A stretch of 64,000 nucleotides of DNA from Strigops habroptila (Eukaryota; Chordata; Aves; Psittaciformes; Psittacidae): assembly GCF_004027225.2 (NCBI RefSeq), contig NC_044290.2, positions 2,868,906 through 2,932,905 of the forward strand, written 5' to 3'. The translations under genes were made by a program, and so were the position numbers. Each line of letters opens with the position of its first letter. Position 1 is the first letter of the stretch. Positions 12,201 through 22,429 of this stretch are shown one piece after another. The notes beneath the pieces are model-generated. The model did no database searches. It worked only from the letters and a program-made list of their open reading frames with translations, and was not told the DNA's origin.

Positions 12201-15086
12201 CGCCCCCTAACCAGGCATGAATGCCCACTGAGACATGGCAGAGACCAGAACTCCACACCCAGAGCCTGAATCAAAAGCAGCTCTGGAAGTTCTGTATTAA
12301 AGGAAGTGAGGAGATGGAACAGCTTTCACAGGTTTATGTCCCACTGCTCCTCCCCGGGTCAAAAAAGGCTGAGCCAGGACTCCTCGAGTGTCACTTGCAC
12401 CATCACACCTACAAGCAAAGAGCAACAGAGCCTCACACCAGTGTCTCCAGGGGCCCTACTCCTAATATTGTGTGTTGTTTTAAAGTTCTTTTACTACTTC
12501 CACTAAAGGTCATAAAAAAACTTTAAAAAGCACGCACAATATTAGAGGACACACTCACCCTTCTGAGCCTGCTCCAACTCAGTTAAAAGGCTCAAGTGAC
12601 CTCCCCAGCCAGGCACAGGCTGGGATGGGCACAGTGGCAAAGGCAGCAGCCACGCAGCTTTTGCAACCTGAAAAGACAAGGGACGCATTACAGAGGTGTT
12701 GAAACAGCCCCCGAGCTCCCACGGGAGCTCAGAGCCAAACCACGGCACAAGATGCTGAGAACACCTTTATTTTGGGGAGACTTTTTACTGTGGGCAAATC
12801 CCAACTATTCATAGAATCATGGAATGGTTTGTGTTGGAAGAGACCTTAAAGCTCATCCAGTTCCAACCCCTGCCACGGGCAGGGACACCTTCCACTAGAG
12901 CAGGTTGCTCCAAGCCCCTGTGTCCAACCTGGCCTTGAACACTGCCAGGGATGGGGCAGCCACAGCTTCTCTGGGCACCCTGTGCCAGTGCCTCAGCACC
13001 CTCACAGGGAACAACTTCTGCCTTAGATCTAACCTGAACTTCCCCTGTTCCAGTTTGAACCCATCACCCCTTGTCCTGTCGCTCCAGTCCCTGATGAAGG
13101 TCCCTCTCCAGCATCCTTGTAGCCCCCTTCAGACACTGGAGGCTGCTCTGAGGTCTCCACGCAGCTTCTCTTCTCCAGGCTGAACAGCCCCAACTCTCTC
13201 AGCCTGTCTCCACACAGGAGGTGCTCCAGCCCCTGCTCATCCTCGTGGCCTCCTCTGGGACAAGGATGACCCCAGGTTTTGCACTCCCTCTCCAACAAAA
13301 CCTCATGCACACATTCCCATCTTTCACACCCTCCCACTGTAGCTCAGTCATTGCTCCCAGCTTACAGCTGCGTGTCCCCAGGCCTCAGTTCAAGCAGTAG
13401 CTGTGCAGCAATGCTCACACCAGCACCGAGCACCCCAACTCCCCACTGCTGGTAGAGCCCCCATTGCTGCTCTTAGAAGTTTCCTTCACGAAGGAGAGCC
13501 AGGAGGTCACTGTCTGGCTCCTGCTGTCACTCAGAGCTTCACTGGGCACCCTGCGGAGGGTTCCATCAGCACATGGCACAGCCATGGCCTGGGGAAGCCC
13601 CTTCCCTGCCCTTCTCATTACAGCTTTTTAAAAAGTGAGGTATTTTTAAGACGAAGAGCAAAGAATAAAGATTGTCCCTTTGCTCTTTCATGCCTGAGAG
13701 CATGGAGCTTCCCCTCAGGCGACTTCTGTTATGTTCTGTGGTGACAAAACAGGACAAGTCTTGTAAAGCCGTGTCCCATCCCTGCAGCAAAACTTACTTT
13801 TTACAGAGATTTTGTTTCCAGAGTCGCATCAGTGACAGAGAACTGACCAAAGGAGCAAAACCACACCAACCAAAACCAGCTTTCCGCTCCCAAACACGAG
13901 GATTTCCCTCCCTGCCTCACACATAGTGAAGCCCATCGCTGTTATCCAACACACATCCCATCACACCAGCAATCCCGGCCAAACAGCCAAGTCAGCCTCG
14001 TGGAGATAATCTGTTTATTAAGCTAGCTGGACAAACAGCACAATGTTCTTGCATTTAAGGTGGCAGCACACCCCTCTTTTCATGTTCCAAATTTAAGCAC
14101 CCCTTGGAGATGGATCAGGCCAGCAGTTGCCTCAGGGGGAGAGCAAGGATGCAACCTGCTGCAGCGAACACACACTGAGCCCCCTCCATTTTGGGAGCAG
14201 CTTCCTAGGAACTGTAGCTACGACACAGAAAGGAAATTCAAGCCCAGCTTTAGGATGACAGCTCCCCAAAACACAGATGCTCGCCTTGGAAAAGCCCCTT
14301 CAGCTGGGATTTGAACCAAACTAATCCAAACCAGAAGTGCCAGGGGAGACTCAGTGCTCCCCCGTGCACCAAGAGCCCTGTTCTGGAGCCAGCTGTAACA
14401 CCCTCACCCAGCGCACCCAAACTCTGCCCAAACTGATGGGCTGAAGCACAAGGAGCACATTTCTACCCCCGAACTAAACCCTGCTTTGTGAGCATGTGCT
14501 GCCCACCTCTCCTACCCCCCAAAATCCCCTCTGCCCGGTGCAACCGAGGTCTGCTCATGCAGCGCTCCACACACCCCAAGCACTGAAGCTGTTGGGCAAA
14601 CAAGGTCACCAGCCTGTCGCCACGAAAGGCAGCAGAGAAAGTTCTGAGCATCTCCCAAACCAGTTAAAATGCTTTCTGAGGTGTGTTCAGCCCAGTTTCA
14701 CCTCCTCCCTCCCCAAAACTAACAGTCTCCGCTGCAACCTGGCCCTTCCAGCCTTGAAATGGATGTCAAAGACACTGGAGGGTCTGTTTTCATCGCTGGG
14801 TCAAACTGAGTTACCAGGAGGGCTGAGCTGGTGCTGAGGAGAAGGGCAGAGCTGCTGAAGGCTCCCAGCACTAATCCTCTGCACCAAAGGTGTCTGCAGC
14901 AGCCGCCGCTGGCTGGGGAAGGCGGGAGGACGCCAAAAGCCTCTTGAGCCCGCACTGAGTAGCTCGGGGAGGGGGGGAGAAACTTGAAGGAGAGGGAACT
15001 TACTCCGTGATCCTCTTCGCCAGCTCGGTGGAGGCTGCCGTCGAGTTGGCCGAGAAGACCCGGTAGCCACTTCTGGCTGCGTTCAT
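72..15086 (-). CDS. PRPSAP1: PRPSAP1, 5' part (exons 1-4), partial at left edge
   Basis: Phosphoribosyl pyrophosphate synthetase-associated protein 1 (PAP39) is a non-catalytic homologue of PRPP synthetase that joins PRPS subunits in the cytosol and restrains PRPP synthesis for nucleotides. Four exons join in phase to give 125 residues starting [19 protein letters not shown] and ending at SMLAKA; a single base of the next Gly codon remains. As I recall the human protein (356 residues), identity is near complete over this part, with small changes such as Thr to Ser near the start. The segment covers the first half of the N-terminal PRPP-synthetase-like domain. The remaining two thirds lies beyond position 1. 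The gene is divergent from SPHK1, as in human. The close paralogue PRPSAP2 is less likely given the residue match and the neighbours. Confidence 0.95.
860..923 (+). mobile_element. CR1 fragment, 3' tail, older type
   Basis: Diverged CR1 3' end reading TGATGGTTGGACTTGATGAT and finishing in the doubled TGATTCTGTG tail typical of CR1. Confidence 0.75.
1891..2172 (-). mobile_element. CR1 LINE fragment, young type A
   Basis: It begins with the complement of the CR1 tail (ATCATAGAATC) and has the AAAGGACCTTAAAGCTCATC and CCACTAGAGCAGGTTGCTCC blocks. It is 5' truncated after the Thr-Leu-rich segment, as CR1 copies normally are. Confidence 0.92.
3927..3993 (-). CDS. PRPSAP1: PRPSAP1 coding exon 3
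   Basis: 67 bases encode [21 protein letters not shown], flanked by split Glu and Arg codons. The acceptor is TTCAG and the donor is [16 protein letters not shown] is a core strand-turn motif of the PRPP synthetase family. Confidence 0.95.
4851..5312 (-). mobile_element. CR1 LINE fragment, young type A, long copy
   Basis: About 460 bases from the tail-proximal block through CTTCAGACACTGGAAGCTGC to CCTCCTCTGGACTTGCTCCA. The core is nearly identical to the copies at 1891, 6876 and 12809. Confidence 0.93.
5534..5760 (+). mobile_element. CR1 fragment, older type, internally shortened
   Basis: Contains CTGGAGAAGAGAAGGCTCAG, the ACCTTATCGCTCTCTGCAAC block, then GGGTTAGTGGTGGCCTTGGC and a decayed GATTTGGTGATG tail. 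The segment between those blocks is shorter than in full copies. Confidence 0.85.
6215..6267 (-). CDS. PRPSAP1: PRPSAP1 coding exon 2
   Basis: 53 bases encode [17 protein letters not shown] plus split codons at both ends. The acceptor is CCGCAG just above 6267 and the donor is GTGAGA just below 6215. The phase fits exon 1 (two bases carried in) and exon 3 (one base carried out). Confidence 0.95.
6876..7247 (+). mobile_element. CR1 LINE fragment, young type A
   Basis: Sense copy of about 370 bases from CCTGGAGAAGAGAAGCTGCA to the tail TGATTCTATGA. The core matches the minus-strand copies almost base for base. Confidence 0.93.
8338..8574 (+). mobile_element. CR1 fragment, older type
   Basis: Contains GGTTAGGCTGGATATTAGGA, CACTGGAACAGGCTGCCCAG and a GGTCTTTTCCAACCTAACTG end with TTTCTATGATG tail. 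Clearly more diverged than the type A copies. Confidence 0.9.
11371..11440. repeat. 33-bp tandem duplication
   Basis: Two identical consecutive 33-base units starting CTTCAGCTGAGGGGTCCTCC (11371-11403 and 11404-11436), followed by four bases of a third. The lack of differences suggests a recent event. Confidence 0.95.
12809..13259 (-). mobile_element. CR1 LINE fragment, young type A, long copy
   Basis: About 450 bases starting with TCATAGAATCATGGAATGG and running to CATCCTCGTGGCCTCCTCTG, with the full type A core. Confidence 0.93.
15004..15086 (-). CDS. PRPSAP1: PRPSAP1 coding exon 1
   Basis: 83 bases encode 27 residues plus the first two bases of a Glu codon. The ATG is at 15084-15086 with G at -3. 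The donor is GTAAGT, directly after 15004. The frame stays open upstream of this ATG to about 15194, so a longer N-terminus is possible (separate entry). Confidence 0.95.
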
Positions 15087-15167
15087 CGCCAAAGAGTCAT
15101 GCAAGCCCCGCGGAGCTCGAAAGTGAGAGAAAACAGATTTATAAGGCAACAAGAGCTTCCGTGGCAT
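15087..15167 (-). CDS. PRPSAP1: Possible N-terminal extension of PRPSAP1
   Basis: Upstream of the usual start the same frame stays open for 27 more codons to an ATG at 15165-15167 with A at -3. The added peptide starts MPRKLLLPYKSVFSHFRA and is basic and aromatic, unlike random CpG-island translation (Ala, Gly, Pro and Arg rich). An extended mammalian PRPSAP1 form of about 385 residues exists in my memory, but I cannot compare its sequence here. This may instead be 5' UTR. Confidence 0.5.
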
Positions 15168-15609
15168 CCTTTTCTTCCTCTCCGCCACGATCACCGCCCC
15201 TTAAAGGGGTGGGGAAGAGGGAGGAGGAGAAGAACCCTTCCGCTACCTATGCTCTTGCTGCTCCATTCCTGGGGCAAAGTAGAAAAGGGGAGGTGGAAAG
15301 TATTACTATTAGAATGGAGCAGCGGGGGGGAGGGAAGGGGAGGCAGCGATGCCCGCAGAGCAAACCCCAACCCAAACCCGCCCTCATGCACCGGGGGAGG
15401 GAAGACCCCCCAAAATGGGGAAGGGGGGTAGCGAGGCGGAGAGAGGGTCCCTGGGGAAGGGGGTGTGCTGAGGGGGCGCAGGAAGGCGGAAGGGGGGAGC
15501 CCTGAGCGGCAGCAAGGCCGGAAGGGGTGTGGGGGGTCCCTACGGGGCCGGGGGGCCCTCCCGCTGCCCTCACCCAGCCCAGGCGGTGCCGCCGCCGCCC
15601 TTCCCCTGC

Positions 15610-15620
15610 GCCGCCATCTT
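15610..15620 (-). promoter_or_regulatory. YY1-type motif 1
   Basis: GCCGCCATCTT on the plus strand is AAGATGGCGGC on the gene strand, the long YY1 consensus usual just downstream of housekeeping transcription starts. Confidence 0.6.
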
Positions 15621-15642
15621 CCCGCGGGGAGAGACCGCCCCC

Positions 15643-15653
15643 GCCGCCATCTT
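15643..15653 (-). promoter_or_regulatory. YY1-type motif 2
   Basis: A second exact GCCGCCATCTT lies 33 bases from the first, in the same orientation. Confidence 0.6.
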
Positions 15654-15866
15654 AGGTGAGGGCACGGCGGCCCCGCTGCGGGAGAGGGGTGTCAGCTCCT
15701 GCCCGGAAAGCGCCGGTACCTGAGGAGAGGGCGTGGGAGCGGTGAGCCCGCTCCCTGCTCGGGCCGGGCCGCCCGCTCCCGGCGCTGCTCCCGGCGCGGC
15801 CGCTCCCCGCTCCTGCCCGAGGGACAAGGCGCGGCCCCACCGCGGCGGCTTCACTTGCCCGCACCT

Positions 15867-15877
15867 AAGATGGCGGC
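15867..15877 (+). promoter_or_regulatory. YY1-type motif 3, opposite orientation
   Basis: AAGATGGCGGC on the plus strand faces away from PRPSAP1. Opposed YY1 motifs in one island fit a promoter that starts transcripts in both directions; no rightward gene is recognised. Confidence 0.55.
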
Positions 15878-15892
15878 CCGGCGGAAGCGCGG

Positions 15893-15978
15893 CGGCGGCG
15901 CTCTAGCCTCGCTCCACTGCAGGCGGGGCGGGCTGCGGCGGCGCTCTAACCTCGCTCTATGGCCGGCGGGGCGGGACC
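15893..15978. repeat. 43-bp tandem duplication in the PRPSAP1 CpG island
   Basis: Two adjacent diverged copies of about 43 bases share GCGGCGGCGCTCTA, a CTCGCTC core and a GGCGGGGCGGG end, so an Sp1-type box is doubled. Confidence 0.6.
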
Positions 15979-16000
15979 CTGCCCCACAACCTGCCCCAGC

Positions 16001-19000
16001 CCTGAGCCCTCCCGGTGCCCCGCAGCGTTCAGAAGGGGTTCCTCCAGCCAGCCCCCTGCCTCACAGCTGCCTCTCGGCACCGTCTCCCAAGGGAACACGC
16101 ACCATCGGGCTCCCCGAGGTCCTCCGGGCTCTTTGGGTGTGAGGGCAGAGTCACCCCTCGGGTACCGCCACTAAATGGCTTGTGTAAGCAGAACACTTGT
16201 GCCGCAGCCTGGATGGCAGAGGTCTGTGCTGACCCTCCCGGCCCCAGCGAGTGTGCTTTATGGCAGAGGGAAGGCAAACAGCGTGAACTTCACCACCAGG
16301 ATTGCCTGGCATTGCTTTGTTCACCCTGGAGGGAGAGGTTTTTCCCAGGCACTGTGCAAAGGCGTCGTCCCTTGACATGTATTTTCCCTGCTAAGAGCAG
16401 GGAAGGAGGAGGAAGTCGTGGTGGGGGACATGGGGGCTGCACACCCCCGTGACTCAATAGTGACTCCGCTGCTCCGATGCACGTGTGTGTGCAGCAGCGG
16501 TGCCTCCAGCCGCAGCGCCTGTCAGAAACATTCCTTGCTCGGCTGGGAGCTGCAGCGTTGCTGTCAGTCCTCCTCCGCTGAACACTTCCTTAAAGGTTGT
16601 CCCTCAAAACCACCCCACAGTTACCTGGTGTGTGAGCCAGGACAGCTCCTTTTCACTCCACCAGCCACGCGGGATGGCTGCCGCAGCGGGATCAGGCTGC
16701 AGGGCTCCGCATGGAAAACCCATCACAGCCATAGCCCATGGACCAGACACAGTGCAGCCCGTGCTGGTAGGGCAAGTGTGGGAGTTTGCTGCCACCAAAC
16801 CTGTGTATGGTCCCTGCTGCGGCCTCTCCATGTCCTTTGTGTCCCCCACAGGTCCTTCAGCTGTGCCTTCTCACAGCCGGGGCTACTCTAACTTGATTCC
16901 CACATCCTGCTTGCTCCCCAATGGCAGCATAAGGCGAGGCAAGAGCTAACAGCATCAGCTGCCTGGATTCACCAAGAAAAGGCAGCACAGCCAGGCATGC
17001 GATCCCTTCAGGCTGGAGATAACCCTCCACCTTGGGATGAAGCATCCCAAGCTGCAGGATCCATTTGTTGGGGGGCCCAGATACCCCCTCGTGGGCACCC
17101 CAAGCCAGGCTCTCCCTCAGCTGCACACACAGATGTGTGTTTAGTGATGGCTGCCCTGCACAGCACAGTCATGTAACAGTGGACACAGCACCCAGCTTCA
17201 CTTGTCACACGTCGCTGGCTTTGTCCTTCAAAAGGAAGGAGGTGGACAAAGAAAACCACTTGGGTGGGGACAGGCTATTTCTATGGTGTAGGAAGCTGGC
17301 TGCTTGCTGAGGGCCCCCTGCACCCACCGGAGAAATGGCAGCTCCCGGGGGAGCGGGGACACCCCAAGGGACTGGGACTGCAGGGACAAACCCTGAGCAG
17401 CACCCAGGCAGGGGGAGCAAAGAAGGATGGACCCCAAGGGCAGGGAGGGAGACCCAGCACCTCTGCAGGGTGCTCAGCTCCCTCCCAGGCCCCTAGGACA
17501 GGGATTTACTGCTGCCCTCCTCTAAAGCGCTTCCCTCCTGGCTTGCCAGCAATCAGGTGTGCTGGGGAAGGGAGGAAGGAAGCGCTGTTTAACCCCTTCC
17601 CACCCGGGGCCAGCTTGCTCCTCCCTCGGCAGCTCAACACACCAGCCTACTGCTGATGCTGTGGCCTGCAGGTCCTCCAGCACCATCCTGCTGCCTCCTG
17701 GGATGCTCAGAGCCATGCACCGGGGATGGATCCCACCCGCACCATCACCTCCCCTCGCTGCCGACGCTGAGATGCAACAAGTTTGTGTGTTCTGCTGCAG
17801 GGCAGCCCCCGGGTGGCACCTCTGAGCCCTCCGAGCGGGGCTCAGCCACACATCCTGCCCCAAACCCACCCCACCGTTGTGCTTCTGAGCTTTCCCCCTG
17901 TGCCACCAGCTTCAGCCCTGCAGGGAGAGGCGCAGCAGCCTCGCAGGGCACAGGGTGTCCCGCCGGGGTGGCTGTGGAGCTGTGGGGTTGGGATCAGCCC
18001 TTGTGGAGCTGAGGTTGTGGCTGTTATCGCTGCAACAACCAACCTTTCTCCCGGACAAGGGAGCCACTGGTTTCTCTGTCAGTCCCACCTGCTTTTACAG
18101 CCAGGCAAAGGAGAAAGAAGCGATTGTTTACTTAGGGATCAATGAATATCCCAGCTCCTGGCATGCTCGGAGGCAGCAGAACCCTCCCCCGGAGCCCGGC
18201 AGAGGAGAGAAGGCCTTACAGTGCTTCATTATTCCATTATCAGAGGGCAGATTAGGAGGGTGGGTCAGGGAACAGCGCCGGCTTTAGGCAGGTTTAGCTC
18301 CTTTGGAAAGGCTTATCCAGGCTCAGCCTCACTCGCTGCTGTGCTCTGTGCTGAGGGGTTTGAGGAGTGCTCAGGGAAGGGGTGGGCAGGGGGGTCATAG
18401 CCAAAAAATGGTCCATCTGGGAGGCTTCTTTACCAAAACCTGGCTTTATATGGTGAATTTCAGCCACCGGGGAGGGCAGTTTCTCAGCTCTGCCAAGTCC
18501 TGCATTGCTCTCAGTGAACAGCAGTGCCTCGGAGCTGCTGTGGGGTGGGTTCATGTGTGGGGCTGGCACAGGACAGCCCTTGCAGGCAGCTCCCTGCAGA
18601 GCGGAACGAGGTTTCGCCCCTTCTCCCTTACTGTCACCCTGGAGCCGGGGTGGGGTGGCTGGAACCCAGCAAGGAGAGAGGAGCGGGGGAACTGCTGCAG
18701 CAAATCCCTCCTCTGCTTTCCCAGGCCAGAACCGGGGTGGTGTAGTGGGATGCTGTGTCCCCCATACATAACTCTGCCCCAGCCAAGTGGTTCTCATTGC
18801 AGCCTCTGACTCACCTCCCAAAAATTCCTCTGCTCTCATCATGCAGGAAACCGCTGCAGGGAAGTGGTGAAAACCCTGCAACAACGGCCTGAAATTTGGC
18901 TTCCCCCAGCCGAGGGGGGAGATCAAACAGCAGCACACTGGCTTCGATCCCTCTGATGCCAGGAATAGTCACGGGGCTGACTTCTTGCCTGAGCCTGAGT

Positions 19001-22000
19001 GTGTGTGTGTGGTCACTCCAGACTCAGCAGCTTCTCGTGGGACGTCTGGGACTGTTTCCCCAAGCACAAGGCCTGACCTCAGAAATATCCTTGAGTCAAG
19101 CGTCAGGAATGAGCTCAGCTTCTCTGAGTGAGCCCCTGTGGTCCTGGGCTGTGCTGAGAGCTTGGCAATGGGGGGTGGCAGCCCCCAGCAGGTCACAAAG
19201 CCTGGCTGTGATTTAGGAGCTGCTGTAACCCCCCAGCTCCTCACAGGTTGAGAAACCTCCTGCGTCGAGCCCTGTGTGAAGCTGGGTTTGTGGGTGATAC
19301 CCACGGCCATGGCTCATGGAGCCAGAGACTGAGGGTGCAGCCACTTGCCAGAGTTCTGCCCCACATCAATGGCAGACCCAAAACCTGCATCCTGGCTCAT
19401 GCATCCCAGGTGGGATGTGATCCCAATCGCTCTCCATGAGATACCTCTGTTCTTCCTGTCCCCTCCTGCCCCGTGCTGGTCTCATGGGGCAACACCAGCA
19501 TCTCCATGGGTGACTGCTCCCCAATGGTGAGGGGCCAAGCTGCATCCCCTGGCCTGGGTCTGCCCCAAAGCGGCTCCATCCCTGCCCCGGCCGCTCCTGC
19601 AGGCACTGCCTGGAACGTTCCCAGTGCTGCAGTGGGTGGCTGTCCCCCTGCCAAGCCCTGCAGCCCTGCCAGCCCCGCTGCAGCACACAGCCGCGCTATT
19701 TCTGGCTCCACCTTGAGACGTGCACCTTCGGCAGCGGGAATGATGCTAAAAGAGACGGATCCAGGATGAGTGCGTCCCATTCCCGTCCCCGGGTGGCTGC
19801 AGCAGAGCGGGCAGGGAGCTGCTGTGTGCCTCGAAGGGAAACGCTGCCGTTCATCCTGCTGCAGAGCTGTGTCCTCTGCACACCTCCTCCAGAGCTGCCT
19901 GTCGCTGCTGTGTAGGCAGCAGCAGCCTGAGGTCAAGGCTTGTCCTGGCATGGACATCCTGCATCAGCGTGGTGAAGGACTAAGGCAGGGCCAGGAAGCC
20001 CCCAGCCTCTGCTTTCTTCCCCCGGGACAAGCTGCCTGTGGGCACCAGCTCCTCTAAGCAGCTTGGGGCAGGAGGGAGCTGAGGGGAGGTTGAATTGAAC
20101 CCTTGCCTGATGGCACAGCTCAAGGCAAACCTTGTCTCCTGCTTCTGCCTCAGTTTCCCCAACCACAGGAACATCCATCACCCTCCGCAGTGAGCCCGGG
20201 GCACAGCGCTCTGGATGTACAAACCTTCTTCCCCAAATGACATCGGTGAGGTCTGGGATACCCCACAGGCCCTCCCAGGACAGGAGTTTGAGGGGTGTTT
20301 GCTCTTGAAGAGACACGGGTGGTCTCCATGGTCATGGCTGGACTGGACACCTGCACTGAGCCCCTGTTGCAGTGCGAGAGGTGGGGGGGTTCACCACCCT
20401 CTCTCCCCACTGGCTCCATGCCGCATCCTCATCCCACGTTCCCGCACTGCTCTCCCACGTACATGGCCTCTGCAGCACTGGGAATGGAGCAGATCAGGAC
20501 AAACCTGACCTGCAGACTGCTGAGCACCCTTCAGGCTGCTGCTCGGGTCAAAGGAGCTCGTTAAAGCTCCTGTAATTAAGACAGGCCCAGACGACTGTTT
20601 ATCAGCGCTGAGGGTGAAGGAAGTGATCCCACTTCCGTATGAGACATCGCATCTGGAGGCAAACAAGGGGTGTCCACGTGGGATGGAGCTGAATCAACGC
20701 GTGGCTGTGGAAGCAAAGCAGAGGGACCCACATGGGGCTGGTGGTGGGCACTGGAGTATCTGTGGTACAAAGCATCCACCCAGGGTGGCACAGCACTGGG
20801 ACGGGCTCATGGGGAGTCCCCATAGACCAGCACTGAGATGGAAAAGCTCTGCCAGGGTGTCCTCTGCCATCATGGAGGTTGAGTTCGTGCCGGTCCCATT
20901 CTCCATCTGAGGAAAACCTGGCTGCAGCCCCCTCATTCCCTGCTGCTGGCATCCCTGCCATGGGCATCCCTGCCCTAAACATTCCTATGGCACTGCTGGC
21001 TTCAACAGCTCACTGTGAAGCCGCTGTCAGCCCCTTTCCCAGCTCCCAGCCGTGGCCGGCAGAGCCCGGCTGGGCATTCCGCTCCTATTTAAAGCTCAGG
21101 CAGGGTAAGGGGATCCCTGTGGCACGGGGCCATGGACGGATGTAGCGTGGTGAGGACAGAGCCCGAAGCAGCCCCATCGCCCCGTGGCACCTGCAAGGAG
21201 CGATGTGACAGCTCTGCTCTCACATCCTCCCACCGCGCCTCGTGCCTTCCTGAGCGGAAACCAGGAGCGCGTTAGTCACCGAGAAGGGAGAGGGGCAGGT
21301 CAGGACGCTGCACACCCAGCAGCCAGCTATTTCCTCCCATGACACCTTGCTCAGGGCCTCGGGGCTGTTTACAAACGCTGGACTATGCCTAAACCTTACC
21401 CCAAACCGGCTGTGGGTGCTGCAGTGCCCCAGCTGAAAGCATCCACCAACAGAAGGCTGGGAGCAGGGTTTGTGCCATCTCCCCTCCAAACATCTCTTTG
21501 AACCCACAGCACCCAGGAAGTCTTTTTGGAAAGCAGAGTGCTCCAAATCATGGCACCTCAGTTTAGGTCACTCTGGGAAAGCAAGACTTGACTGTGTCAT
21601 CCCATGCCCTCCCCGCAGTTTTTTGGCCGGTTCCAGCAGGATTAAGCAGGGCTGAGGGCTCGCTGTTAATTAAAGTGCTGTGAGTGTGAGGAGCGATGCC
21701 TCCTGAGGTGTGAGCTCAAGGTTATGGGGTCTCAGGCTGCTCCAGCCCAGCAGCACATGGTGCATGAAACCGTGAGCACAGCCACAAAGTGCAGGGGTGA
21801 GGAAGGGGTGAGGAAGGCCCAGGGGAGGTGGAGGGAGGGACTGGGGCACCTCTCTGCCTTCCTTACCATTCCCATGGCTTTGTTCAAGCGCTTATCACCC
21901 GCTGCCCTGTGCAGAGGCTCAGCTCTGCTGAGGTGAGGGCCTCCTGCAAGCACAGTGCCAGCTGGAGCATGTGGAGCGGAGCTGCATCCAGGGGGAAGTG

Positions 22001-22429
22001 GCTGGCAACGAAAAGAATCCATTATTGCGCTAGGCCAGACCCCCTGGAGCCCGGCAGCCCCTCGGGAGGGTGAGGTCAGTCCTGTTGCCATCAGAAGCTG
22101 CTGTCAGTGAGCTTTGCTGGCACAGAGCGGCTCCCAGCCCTGCCAGCACCCTCCGGGCAGGACCCTGGGCTCTGTCCTCAGTGCTCTGTGCCCGAGGTGG
22201 GTTCACAGCGCATCCCACCTCCCTCCACGCTGCCCATGGCACCCTCTGACCCTCACGGATACCTGATGGCAATTCAGCAGTGGCATCATCCCCCTCCATC
22301 CTCCCTGCCGGAGGTGATCCCGCCGGTGGCCCGCTGTCCTCCACTGTGCCTTGATTTCCCCACTCTGCTCCTCTCACCCTGTCCCGCCTGGAGAGATGGT
22401 GCTAAACGCTGCTCATGCAGCGTGGGGTC
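16001..22429. other. Intergenic region between PRPSAP1 and SPHK1
   Basis: About 6.4 kb with no gene, RNA gene or large repeat that I recognise. Open frames here (up to about 214 codons near 18,294-18,938) are rich in Pro, Ser and Gly, lack domain motifs and overlap on both strands, as expected of G+C-rich non-coding DNA. It may hold SPHK1 upstream control elements. Confidence 0.6.

Larger units (their letters stand above)
6268..15003 (-). other. PRPSAP1 intron 1
   Basis: First intron, about 8.7 kb, GTAAGT donor and CCGCAG acceptor. It holds three CR1 copies (6876-7247, 8338-8574, 12809-13259) and a 33-bp tandem duplication near 11,371. Other open frames here look random and I support no gene in them. 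Confidence 0.85.
14880..16000. promoter_or_regulatory. CpG island and promoter region of PRPSAP1
   Basis: Base composition rises sharply in G+C and CpG from about 14,880 to 16,000, around PRPSAP1 exon 1. No TATA box is evident. It carries GGCGGG boxes (for example near 15,920-15,980), three YY1-type motifs and a short tandem duplication. The transcription start is not visible; it probably lies between 15,170 and 15,900. Confidence 0.75.

Noticed and set aside
18294..18938. 214-codon minus-strand frame in the PRPSAP1-SPHK1 gap
   Set aside because: Pro/Ser/Gly-rich with no recognised motif, overlapping plus-strand frames of similar quality, and no promoter or splice context.
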